Assembly: GCA_017383945.1 (NCBI GenBank)
Contig: JAFNUQ010000109.1
Location: forward strand, 1 to 7,533
Direction of reading: 5' to 3'
Source of the DNA: Bacteroidales bacterium
Lineage (GTDB): Bacteria; Bacteroidota; Bacteroidia; Bacteroidales; UBA932
DNA: 7,533 nt
In this document: piece after piece, positions 1-6,933 of the stretch
Position numbering within the stretch: the stretch's first letter is position 1
Layout of the letters: each line of letters opens with the position of its first letter
Translations under genes and position numbers: made by a program
Notes under the pieces: generated by a model
What the model was told of the DNA's origin: nothing
Databases searched by the model: none
The model's input: the letters and a program-made list of their open reading frames with translations, nothing else

Positions 1-3000
1 ACACATTAACCAACGACCAAAGCATCTTCCGCCTCAAGAAAAGTGACGGCATAATGAATGAGCCGGGCCCTACGATTTTCCGCATCAACCATGTAAAAAT
101 CAAGGACTTCCATTACAGGATGACAGACCGCACCGAAATCGCAGCCCACATGCCGGTAGGTATTGACTACAGCGATATGGACGTTGCGATAGAAAAACTG
201 CGCGGACATTCGCTGAAATATTCAGGCTCGAGAATGTATGGTTATCTTGACCAGCTCACCCTTACCGAGAGATCCGGATACAGAATGGAAAATCTCAGAG
301 CCAACTGCGTCGTGGGACAAGGAAAAGCCTTAATTGAGAACATACACCTTAGAGATAGCTGGTCTGATGTAAGAGTTGACTTCTTCTCAATGAGCTTCAA
401 CTCATCCAAGGACTTCAAGTACTTTGAAACTAAGATCCTGATGGAAGGAAGCATCAAAGGTGGCGACCTCGGGCTCACTACCCTTCACTACCTCGCAGGA
501 GAGCCATCCTTTAAAAACAATCTTAATCTCGCTCTTGAGAGCGGACATTTTCTCGGTTATGTAAATGATTTCAAAGTCAGCGATCTCAAGTTTACAGAAA
601 CCAAGACCAATATTTCCAGCCGCATAAACACCAGTATCGTGGGAATTCCTGAGTACAATAAAATGCTCATCAACGCCAAGCTTAACGATACAAGGTTTAC
701 TACTCGCGGGCTGCAAACTGCACTTAGAGAGCTTCTAGGAAGCAAAGCACCTAAGCTCACAGGATACGCAGAGAATGCACATTTCAACCTCAACCTTGAA
801 GCAAAAGGACCTCTTGACAGACTGGCCCTCAGCACGGAAATCACTTCCAATATCGGAAGCCTGGCTCTTAGCTCAGATATCAGAAACCTCATCACGCCAT
901 CAAGAGGAAGACAGATCAGCTTTAATCTCAACACGGAAGAGTTAAACATCGGCAAATTACTAGCTATCACCTCTTTAGGAGAAGGAAGCCTACATTCTGA
1001 AGGTAGAATCAATCTCAGCACCCATGGCTCAGAGATTCAGATAGACACACTCTCTATTGAATCCCTAGAAGCGCTGAGCAACCGCTTTAAAGGCATCACC
1101 GCCAAGGGATCCTTAAGCAACGGAACCATCATAGCAAATCTTAGCAGCAGCGATAGCAAAGCCAGCGGCACTGTAGACATCCACGCCGACCTGGGGAAAA
1201 ACGTCACAACACGCAAGATGCTGGCAAACGGAAGCTTCTCCAACCTGGATTTAAAAGCTCTAGGCATCGACAAGCGTGAAGGCAGATCGCGAGCAGCATT
1301 CAAGATTGACAGCCAGATCAGCATCCAGGGGCCTCGTGCCAACGGACACATTTTCCTCAACGACATCCAGCTGCAAGACAGCGAAGAGCTCAAGGAGATA
1401 GGCAATCTACACTTGACTGCATATCAATTGGGAGATCAGCAGTGCTTCAATCTGGAATCATCCTTCTTAGATGCCTTCCTCTCAGGTAGTGGCAATCTCA
1501 AAGATTTCTTTACAGAAATTCAAGACATCACCACCAGACGAGACCTGCCTGCTGTCCATCCGAGGGACAACCATATAAACGACCAGAAAACAGAAAAATA
1601 CATGCTGCGCGTCTTGACCGGAGACTCACGCAAGCTCCTGTCATTTGTTATGCCTGGCCTTTATATCGCAGACAGCACCAGCATAAATCTGTCAACGGAC
1701 ACAGATGGAAGTTTCAGAGGCACATTAAATTCCTCTCGCCTTGCGTTAGGAAGCAATTTCCTTAAGGGCGTCAAAATCAGTTTTGACAACCTGGACCGAA
1801 GCCTCATCGCAGAATTGCAGGCTCAGGAACTGATGGCTGCAGGTATGGACCTCACCAGACCTACAGTCACTGCATTTGCCGATGACAATGCATTCAAGCT
1901 TGAAGCAAGGATTTCCAGCAACACAGATGCTCAGAAAAAAGCATTGCTGGATATCGACGGAAAGATTTACCGAGACTCTCTTGACCGTCTGAATATTATA
2001 GCGTCTCCTGGCAAGACATACCTGGCGACTAAAAAAGGACGCTGGGAGTTCAATGATAGGTCAGTGCATATGCGTGACGGAAAAATATTCGTTGATTCTC
2101 TGGGCATCCGCAACGGAGACCAAAGCATATTCTTCAACGGGGCCCTGAGTGCCGCGGACAAGGATACCCTGTCCGTGAGATTCAACAACATGGATCTCGC
2201 TTTGATCGATGAACTCGTGGCCAATCCTTTCTACATCTCAGGTTTGACCAATGGCACCATCGAGCTGATTTCCGAGGAAAAGCGCGCAAGAGCTATGCTT
2301 GCGGACTTAAATATCGGCAAACTCCGAATCGGCGAAACAGATGGAGGAACACTGCAGATTGCAAGCATAATGAAGGAGGACAGCGAGGATATCGCAATCT
2401 ATGTCCGCAATCGCATCGGCGACCGTAACGCATTGAGCATCAACGGTTCATTCTTCACCAATGACAGCCATCTTGACATATCTGCATCGCTTGACAAGCT
2501 TCCGCTTGCATTTGCCAGGCCGTTTAGTTCCAGCCTCTTCTCCGACTTAGGCGGAGGCATTAGCGGCAAGCTCTCGGTTCAGGGTGAGCAAGACAATCTC
2601 AGCATTTCCAGCGAGTCCCTCTTGCTTGATGATGCACAGATGACCCTTGCATTTACCTCTGTGCCATATACCATCAGCGGACCGCTCAGTCTGGAACAGA
2701 ATACAATCAGATTTGACGCAATAACAATCAGCGACAACGACGGAGGAAGCGGAAACATTAAAGGTTCTCTCAATCTTGGGAACCTCAGAGATATGTCACT
2801 GGACACTCAGGTATCCATCAACAACCTCAAGCTGCTTGACAAGGCTCAAAACGGAGGAGATATCTATGGACTTGTGAGAGCAAGAGGCCAGGCAAACGTA
2901 GTGGGACCGATCAATGCACTGAATGTCAATGCCAGCATTGAAACAAGTTCAAGCGGTAACATCCACGTCATTGCCAGTCAGTATGCAACAAGCACAAACA

Positions 3001-4178
3001 GCGACATCCTCACCTTTACTGAAGTTCAGAAGCCTGAAGACCCTTATGAGGAAATGCTTGGACTGCTGAAAGCAAAAGAAAAGGCCAAAAATGACCTGAG
3101 TCTGCGTGCTTCAGTCACCCTACACCCTACCCTGATGACATATATCGAGATTGACAAAGAGGCAGGAAATGTAGTATCATTTAACGGAGAAGGCACAGCT
3201 TCTGTATACCTCCGCCCATCAAAGGATATATTTGAAATCAACGGCGACTATCGCATCAGTGAGGGTAACTACAACTTCATCATACCAGGCATCCTCTCAC
3301 GCGGCTTTGAAATCCAGGACGGAAGCACAATCAGATTTGGAGGCAAAATCCCTGATACTCAGCTAGATATCAACGCATTATACAAAGTGCGTGCATCTCT
3401 GTCCAGCCTTGTAATGAGCGCCACGGACGTTGACACTTGGAGACTTGTGGAGTGTGGAATTAACATCTCAGACCGCTTGAGCAACCCTCAGCTGAAATTC
3501 AGCATCGATGTTCCGGACCTCGATCCGACTACTAAATCACAGATAGAGACTGCTCTTGCTACGGAGGACAAGGTTCAGAAACAGTTCCTGTCATTGCTTC
3601 TTCTAGGAAGCTTCCTTCCTGACGAGACATCAGGCGTAGTCAATGGTTCAAACATCCTGCTGTCCAACGTAACAGAGTTGATGTCATCTCAGCTCAACAA
3701 TATTCTTTCAAAGCTTGAAATTCCTCTTGACGTGGGCTTTGACTACCAAAACGCCACCTCAGGAAATGATATGTTTGATATGGCCATCTCTACTCAGCTC
3801 TTTAACAACAGAGTAATCGTAGGTGGCAGCGTGGGCAATAGAAATTACTCAACTTCCGCCAACCCTCGAGGTGACGTGGTAGGAGACCTTGACGTCCAGA
3901 TTAAGCTTGATCCGGAAGGCAAGTACAGACTCAACCTGTTCTCCCACTCGGCAGACGAATATTCCAGCTTCCTTGATTTCTCTCAGAGAAATGGCGTGGG
4001 TGTCAGCTTCCAGAAGGAGTATCACACATTCGGCGAACTGATCGGAAACCTTTTCAGAAAACGCAACGCTACCGATCAGGCTCAGGAAGAAAGCTCTTCA
4101 GACAAAGAGCAGATAATAATCAAAATTGAAAATGAACAAAGGCAAACTATACCTGATTCCCTCTCCACTAGGAGATAA
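1..4178 (+). CDS. tamB: TamB family translocation/assembly module protein, 5' end outside the window
   Basis: TamB proteins are anchored in the inner membrane, cross the periplasm as a long hydrophobic beta-groove and work with a BamA-like partner (TamA, or TamL in Bacteroidota) in outer-membrane protein or lipid delivery. The frame is open from the left edge (first full codon at base 3), so the ATG at 54 is an internal Met and not the start; 1391 residues are visible and the N-terminal membrane anchor is missing. Most of the protein is repetitive short beta-strands rich in N, S, L and D with few cysteines, as expected for this fold. The conserved C-terminal TamB (DUF490) region covers roughly residues 1000-1354: a charged Lys/Glu-rich loop near 1010-1031, then FNGEGTASVYLRPS near 1060, then GDYRISEGNYNF, and finally GVGVSFQKEYHTFGEL. 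A hydrophilic, probably disordered tail of about 37 residues follows. TAA stop at 4176-4178. The last 47 bases overlap the next gene. The family call is firm; the partner protein is not visible. Confidence 0.92.
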   Translation, partial: TLTNDQSIFRLKKSDGIMNEPGPTIFRINHVKIKDFHYRMTDRTEIAAHMPVGIDYSDMDVAIEKLRGHSLKYSGSRMYGYLDQLTLTERSGYRMENLRANCVVGQGKALIENIHLRDSWSDVRVDFFSMSFNSSKDFKYFETKILMEGSIKGGDLGLTTLHYLAGEPSFKNNLNLALESGHFLGYVNDFKVSDLKFTETKTNISSRINTSIVGIPEYNKMLINAKLNDTRFTTRGLQTALRELLGSKAPKLTGYAENAHFNLNLEAKGPLDRLALSTEITSNIGSLALSSDIRNLITPSRGRQISFNLNTEELNIGKLLAITSLGEGSLHSEGRINLSTHGSEIQIDTLSIESLEALSNRFKGITAKGSLSNGTIIANLSSSDSKASGTVDIHADLGKNVTTRKMLANGSFSNLDLKALGIDKREGRSRAAFKIDSQISIQGPRANGHIFLNDIQLQDSEELKEIGNLHLTAYQLGDQQCFNLESSFLDAFLSGSGNLKDFFTEIQDITTRRDLPAVHPRDNHINDQKTEKYMLRVLTGDSRKLLSFVMPGLYIADSTSINLSTDTDGSFRGTLNSSRLALGSNFLKGVKISFDNLDRSLIAELQAQELMAAGMDLTRPTVTAFADDNAFKLEARISSNTDAQKKALLDIDGKIYRDSLDRLNIIASPGKTYLATKKGRWEFNDRSVHMRDGKIFVDSLGIRNGDQSIFFNGALSAADKDTLSVRFNNMDLALIDELVANPFYISGLTNGTIELISEEKRARAMLADLNIGKLRIGETDGGTLQIASIMKEDSEDIAIYVRNRIGDRNALSINGSFFTNDSHLDISASLDKLPLAFARPFSSSLFSDLGGGISGKLSVQGEQDNLSISSESLLLDDAQMTLAFTSVPYTISGPLSLEQNTIRFDAITISDNDGGSGNIKGSLNLGNLRDMSLDTQVSINNLKLLDKAQNGGDIYGLVRARGQANVVGPINALNVNASIETSSSGNIHVIASQYATSTNSDILTFTEVQKPEDPYEEMLGLLKAKEKAKNDLSLRASVTLHPTLMTYIEIDKEAGNVVSFNGEGTASVYLRPSKDIFEINGDYRISEGNYNFIIPGILSRGFEIQDGSTIRFGGKIPDTQLDINALYKVRASLSSLVMSATDVDTWRLVECGINISDRLSNPQLKFSIDVPDLDPTTKSQIETALATEDKVQKQFLSLLLLGSFLPDETSGVVNGSNILLSNVTELMSSQLNNILSKLEIPLDVGFDYQNATSGNDMFDMAISTQLFNNRVIVGGSVGNRNYSTSANPRGDVVGDLDVQIKLDPEGKYRLNLFSHSADEYSSFLDFSQRNGVGVSFQKEYHTFGELIGNLFRKRNATDQAQEESSSDKEQIIIKIENEQRQTIPDSLSTRR
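4132..4178 (+). other. 47-base overlap of the tamB 3' end with the methyltransferase 5' end
   Basis: The segment is read in two frames: as the last residues of the TamB tail (ending DSLSTRR) and as the N-terminus of the RsmI-like enzyme (MNKGKLYLIPSPLGD). The second reading is the conserved one, since it holds the first methylase motif, so the TamB tail here is probably a by-product of stop-codon drift. No Shine-Dalgarno-like sequence precedes the ATG; the upstream bases are A/T-rich. Confidence 0.85.
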
Positions 4179-4836
4179 CCCGGTAGGAGAAGTCCTACCC
4201 CAGCGAGTGCTTGACATCGCTTGTTCACTCACCTGCTTTGTTGTAGAGGAAGTGCGCACAGCAAGGCGTTTCCTCTCTAAATATGGTCTCAAGGGCAAGA
4301 TAGAATCTCTTGATTTCCACGAGCTTAACGAGCATACAAAGCCAGAGGAGGTCAAGGCACTCCTTAAGCTATTTGAAGGACAAGACGTGGGTCTACTCTC
4401 CGAAGCCGGCCTTCCTGCCGTTGCTGACCCGGGTGCGGTACTGGTTGACCTCTGCCACAGAGAAGGAATTGAAGTCGTACCGCTTGTGGGCCCATCCTCA
4501 CTGATGCTCGCATTGATGGCTTCAGGACTCAATGGACAGAGCTTTGCATTCTGCGGATATATCCCGGCCAAGACAGATGCCCGCAGAAACGCACTCCGCT
4601 CACTCGAGAAGAGATCAAAATCTGGCAACGAGAGCTTGATTATCATCGAAACTCCATATCGCAACGATCAGTTATTTGCGGATATGATCAGCACGCTCGC
4701 TCCCGGCACACGCATCTGCGTAGCTGCTGATATCACCCTTGAAACGCAATATATACGCACCCGCACAGTGGCACAGTGGCGCAAGGAAAGTTTAACAATA
4801 GGCAAGAGACCTTGCGTATTCATCATTCTGGCATAG
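4132..4836 (+). CDS. RsmI-like SAM-dependent methyltransferase (tetrapyrrole methylase fold), short Bacteroidota paralog
   Basis: The 234-residue protein has the tetrapyrrole-methylase fold of RsmI, which 2'-O-methylates C1402 of 16S rRNA. Visible landmarks are KLYLIPSPLGD (residues 5-15), VEEVRTARRF (38-47), LSEAGLPAVADPG (89-101), VPLVGPSS (116-123) and, further on, GLNGQSFAFCGY and IETPYRN. These correspond to RsmI PTPIGN, EDTR, SDAGTPGISDPG and PGPSA, but they differ at several family-defining positions, and the extra C-terminal domain of long RsmI proteins is absent. From memory, Bacteroides genomes carry a canonical RsmI plus a second protein of about 235 residues that resembles this one much more closely, so I leave the symbol empty. 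Start: an in-frame TTG lies at 4126, but ATG 4132 is preferred because MNKGKLYLIP matches the family N-terminus. The gene starts inside tamB in another frame and ends 1 base before mtaB, so it is probably co-translated with both. Fold assignment is sure; the substrate is unknown. Confidence 0.88.
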   Translation: MNKGKLYLIPSPLGDNPVGEVLPQRVLDIACSLTCFVVEEVRTARRFLSKYGLKGKIESLDFHELNEHTKPEEVKALLKLFEGQDVGLLSEAGLPAVADPGAVLVDLCHREGIEVVPLVGPSSLMLALMASGLNGQSFAFCGYIPAKTDARRNALRSLEKRSKSGNESLIIIETPYRNDQLFADMISTLAPGTRICVAADITLETQYIRTRTVAQWRKESLTIGKRPCVFIILA

Positions 4837-4837
4837 T

Positions 4838-6070
4838 ATGACAATCGCATTTCTCACCCTTGGCTGCAAACTCAATTATGCAGAAACCTCAAGTTACGAA
4901 AGGGCCTTCCGCGCTGCCGGATTAGAGGTCGTTTCGCCGAGGCAGGCAGCTGACATCTACCTGATTAATACTTGCTCAGTCACTGCAACTTCTGACAGCA
5001 AATCCCGCAATCTCATCCGCAAGGTACACCGCATCAATCCTGACGCCCGCATTGTAGTTACAGGCTGCAGCGCTGAGCTTCGCAAGAGCGAAATCGAGCA
5101 GATCGAAGGCGTGTGGAGAGTCTTCGGGGCCAAAGAGAAGAGCCGCGTGGTGAGCGAAACACTCGGTCAGGAAGTTCCTGCAGACGCCTCATCTGACATC
5201 TTCCCTGCCTACAGCAGCGGCGAGAGGACAAGATCTTTCCTCAAAGTGCAGGACGGATGCAGCAACTACTGCGCCTACTGCACTGTCCCTTATGCTCGAG
5301 GCGAGAGCCGCAATCTTCCTATCTGCACTTGCGTGCGCAACGCCCAGCAGATCGCAGCATTAGGGATGAAAGAGATCGTGCTCACTGGCGTAAATACCGG
5401 TGACTTCGGTAAAACCACAGGCGAGAGCTTCCTTGACCTGCTGAAGGCTCTTAACGAAGTGGAAGGCATTGAGCGCATCCGTATCTCCAGCATAGAGCCC
5501 AACCTTCTCAGCGAGGAAATCATCGACTGGATCGCCTCAGGCACCAAATTCCAGCCACACTTCCACATCCCGCTACAGACAGGCACAGACGAGCAGCTCA
5601 CAAAAATGGGTCGCAAATATAACACCGCCCTCTTTGAGCATAAGATCAATTACATACGCGCAGCGATGGAGGCCCCTGGCAAGCCGAAGGTCTTCTTTGG
5701 GATTGACGTGATGGTCGGTCTGCCGGGAGAGACAGAAAGCAGCTTTGAGCAGACCCGTGCTTTTATCGAGAAGATTCGCCCTGCATTTATACATGTCTTC
5801 CCTTATTCGCGCAGGCCAGGCACACCGGCAGCAGAGATGCCGGGACAAGTTTCCGAGCAGGAGAAAAAGCGCAGGGTAGCAGTACTTGAGGAACTATGCG
5901 TCAGATTGCACAATGAGTTCCGTCAGGCACACGTCGGTATCAAAGAAAAGGTTCTGTTTGAGTCCACCGTCAAAGGTGGCAAAATGGAGGGCTATAGCGG
6001 AAACTATATCCGTGTAGAAAAACCATACGACCCATCCCTAGTGGGACAGGTCGTAGAAGTTGAACTCTAG
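4838..6070 (+). CDS. mtaB: tRNA (N6-L-threonylcarbamoyladenosine(37)-C2)-methylthiotransferase MtaB
   Basis: MtaB is a cytoplasmic radical-SAM methylthiotransferase with two 4Fe-4S clusters; it turns t6A at position 37 of ANN-decoding tRNAs into ms2t6A. The 410-residue protein shows the whole architecture. The N-terminal UPF0004 domain (about 1-110) carries cluster cysteines C10 (TLGCKLN), C46 (INTCSVT) and C77 (VTGCSAE). The radical-SAM domain has C141, C145 and C148 in DGCSNYCAYCTVPYARG, followed by EIVLTGVNTGDFG, HIPLQTGTD and DVMVGLPGETE. A C-terminal TRAM-like RNA-binding segment runs from about residue 368 and includes GYSGNYIRV. The LGCKLN and NTGDFG motifs point to the MtaB branch rather than MiaB or RimO. 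Length is near the low end of the family but nothing essential is missing. The residues after C77 are SAE where relatives often have YAQ, and two extra cysteines (C163, C165) follow the radical-SAM loop. ATG begins 1 base after the preceding stop, without a visible Shine-Dalgarno sequence. TAG stop. Confidence 0.95.
   Translation: MTIAFLTLGCKLNYAETSSYERAFRAAGLEVVSPRQAADIYLINTCSVTATSDSKSRNLIRKVHRINPDARIVVTGCSAELRKSEIEQIEGVWRVFGAKEKSRVVSETLGQEVPADASSDIFPAYSSGERTRSFLKVQDGCSNYCAYCTVPYARGESRNLPICTCVRNAQQIAALGMKEIVLTGVNTGDFGKTTGESFLDLLKALNEVEGIERIRISSIEPNLLSEEIIDWIASGTKFQPHFHIPLQTGTDEQLTKMGRKYNTALFEHKINYIRAAMEAPGKPKVFFGIDVMVGLPGETESSFEQTRAFIEKIRPAFIHVFPYSRRPGTPAAEMPGQVSEQEKKRRVAVLEELCVRLHNEFRQAHVGIKEKVLFESTVKGGKMEGYSGNYIRVEKPYDPSLVGQVVEVEL
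6018..6055 (-). terminator. Candidate intrinsic terminator for the leftward operon, inside mtaB
   Basis: Plus-strand bases 6026-6032 (TACGACC) pair perfectly with 6049-6055 (GGTCGTA). Inside, 6035-6038 (TCCC) pairs with 6043-6046 (GGGA) around a TAGT loop, with a small 2x2 internal loop between the stems. Read on the minus strand, this hairpin starts 15 bases after the stop codon of the MBL-fold hydrolase gene and is followed by TGG and then five Ts (complement of A 6018-6022). That is the layout of a Rho-independent terminator for the leftward unit. On the plus strand no T-run follows, so it would not terminate mtaB transcription. The T-run is short, is separated from the stem by three bases, and the region codes for conserved TRAM residues, so chance is possible. 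Confidence 0.4.
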
Positions 6071-6931
6071 CTATTCAAGGACAAGCCCGTCGTAGGCAGG
6101 ATAAACCCCCTCAGGAAGTATCTTCTCAAGCTCCGCATAAGGAGGAAGAAGGTGTGAGAGGTGGGTGATGTATGAACGCTTTGCACCGACTCTCTCAAAG
6201 AACTCAAAGCATTGCTCAAGCGAAGGATGAGAGCGATGTTCGTCCCTCTTCACGCAACCTAAGGTGATATAATCCAAGTCTTTAAGCTTCTCATAATCAG
6301 ACTCTCTGATGTGCTTGATATCAGTCAGATAGGCGATATTTCCGAAGCGATATCCCAAGACTGACAGAGTCTCGTCAGAAAGGTGATAGCCCTGGATAGG
6401 GATAATCTCAGCAGTCTCCGAAGAAGGATTCTGAGGCGGATAGTGTTTGAAGCCAAATCCTCTCTCCCAGATCAGCACTTCTTCAGTGGAATTTGAGTGG
6501 ATCTCAAATGGTTTTGAAGAATCAATCACGTGTACTCTCCATTCTGGTGATCCCGGATATTTTTCCTCAGCAAAGGCGTAACCATACTCGTGCCTCAAAG
6601 TCTTCTCCACATAGGCTTCACAATAGATATTTACAGGATGGCGCTCTGCCAGATTATAGGCCCTGATATCATCAAGTCCGCCGGTATGATCTTTATGATT
6701 GTGAGTCAGAAGGATTGCATCTATGTGCCTGATATCCGCTCTGAGCATCTGTGTGCGGAAGTCAGGGCCGGCATCAACAAGCACACTAAGTCCCTTATAT
6801 TCAACAAATACGCTTGACCTAAGGCGTTTATCCCTAGGATCAATGGACTTGCACACCGGGCAGTCACAAGCAATCATAGGCACTCCCTGAGAAGTGCCTG
6901 TACCTAAAAATGTAAGTTTAGCCTTATCCAT
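6071..6931 (-). CDS. PhnP-like MBL-fold metal-dependent hydrolase
   Basis: This complete 286-residue protein belongs to the metallo-beta-lactamase superfamily, PhnP-like group, whose characterised member is a cyclic phosphodiesterase. It begins with the group's hallmark TGTSQGVP (residues 11-18) followed by a CxCxxC structural zinc site at C22, C24 and C27, then RDKRLRSS, DAGPDFRTQML and the active-site motif THNHKDH with H77, H79, D81 and H82. Further metal ligands fit H183 (IQGYH), D204 (YLTD) and H257 (ITHLSH); H235 (SHPSLEQ) matches the family HxSxEEA segment. All expected metal ligands are present, so it should be active, but the natural substrate cannot be told, and no phosphonate (phn) genes are in view. 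Compared with relatives I recall, about 30 additional residues lie around 145-175. ATG 6931-6929 overlaps the TAA of the upstream hydrolase gene (TAATG). Its TAG stop directly abuts the mtaB stop on the other strand. Bacteroidota genomes commonly carry one such gene of unassigned role. Confidence 0.9.
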   Translation of the reverse strand: MDKAKLTFLGTGTSQGVPMIACDCPVCKSIDPRDKRLRSSVFVEYKGLSVLVDAGPDFRTQMLRADIRHIDAILLTHNHKDHTGGLDDIRAYNLAERHPVNIYCEAYVEKTLRHEYGYAFAEEKYPGSPEWRVHVIDSSKPFEIHSNSTEEVLIWERGFGFKHYPPQNPSSETAEIIPIQGYHLSDETLSVLGYRFGNIAYLTDIKHIRESDYEKLKDLDYITLGCVKRDEHRSHPSLEQCFEFFERVGAKRSYITHLSHLLPPYAELEKILPEGVYPAYDGLVLE

Positions 6932-6933
6932 TA
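6929..6933 (-). other. TAATG stop/start overlap coupling the SGNH and MBL-fold hydrolase genes
   Basis: On the minus strand the bases read TAATG: TAA closes the SGNH hydrolase frame and ATG opens the MBL-fold hydrolase frame, sharing one base. The bases just upstream (CATGTAAAA) are A-rich and offer no Shine-Dalgarno-like motif. Such overlaps usually mean that ribosomes ending the first gene restart on the second, so the two proteins are probably made together. Confidence 0.8.

Noticed and set aside
54..56. ATG as the tamB start
   Set aside because: The frame is open and coding-like upstream to the window edge, and the protein seen from here lacks the N-terminal anchor a complete TamB should have.
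557..1021. A 154-codon open frame on the minus strand opposite tamB
   Set aside because: Low-complexity Leu/Ser/Arg composition typical of antisense frames under Leu- and Ser-rich code; no family resemblance.
3738..3777. TTTG and TATGTTTG resembling a Bacteroidota -33/-7 promoter (TTTG, TAnnTTTG) inside tamB
   Set aside because: The spacing is 28 bases rather than about 19-21, and the site is in the middle of a coding sequence.
4098..4664. A 188-codon open frame on the minus strand opposite the methyltransferase gene
   Set aside because: It is Ser/Pro/Arg-rich without any recognisable motif, and the opposite strand holds a well-conserved enzyme; it is a shadow frame.
6122..6151. Imperfect hairpin (CTTCT/AGAAG with inner CTCC/GGAG) 52 bases past the mtaB stop
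   Set aside because: The stems are short, the internal loop is large and no T-run follows on the plus strand, so it does not look like a terminator for mtaB.
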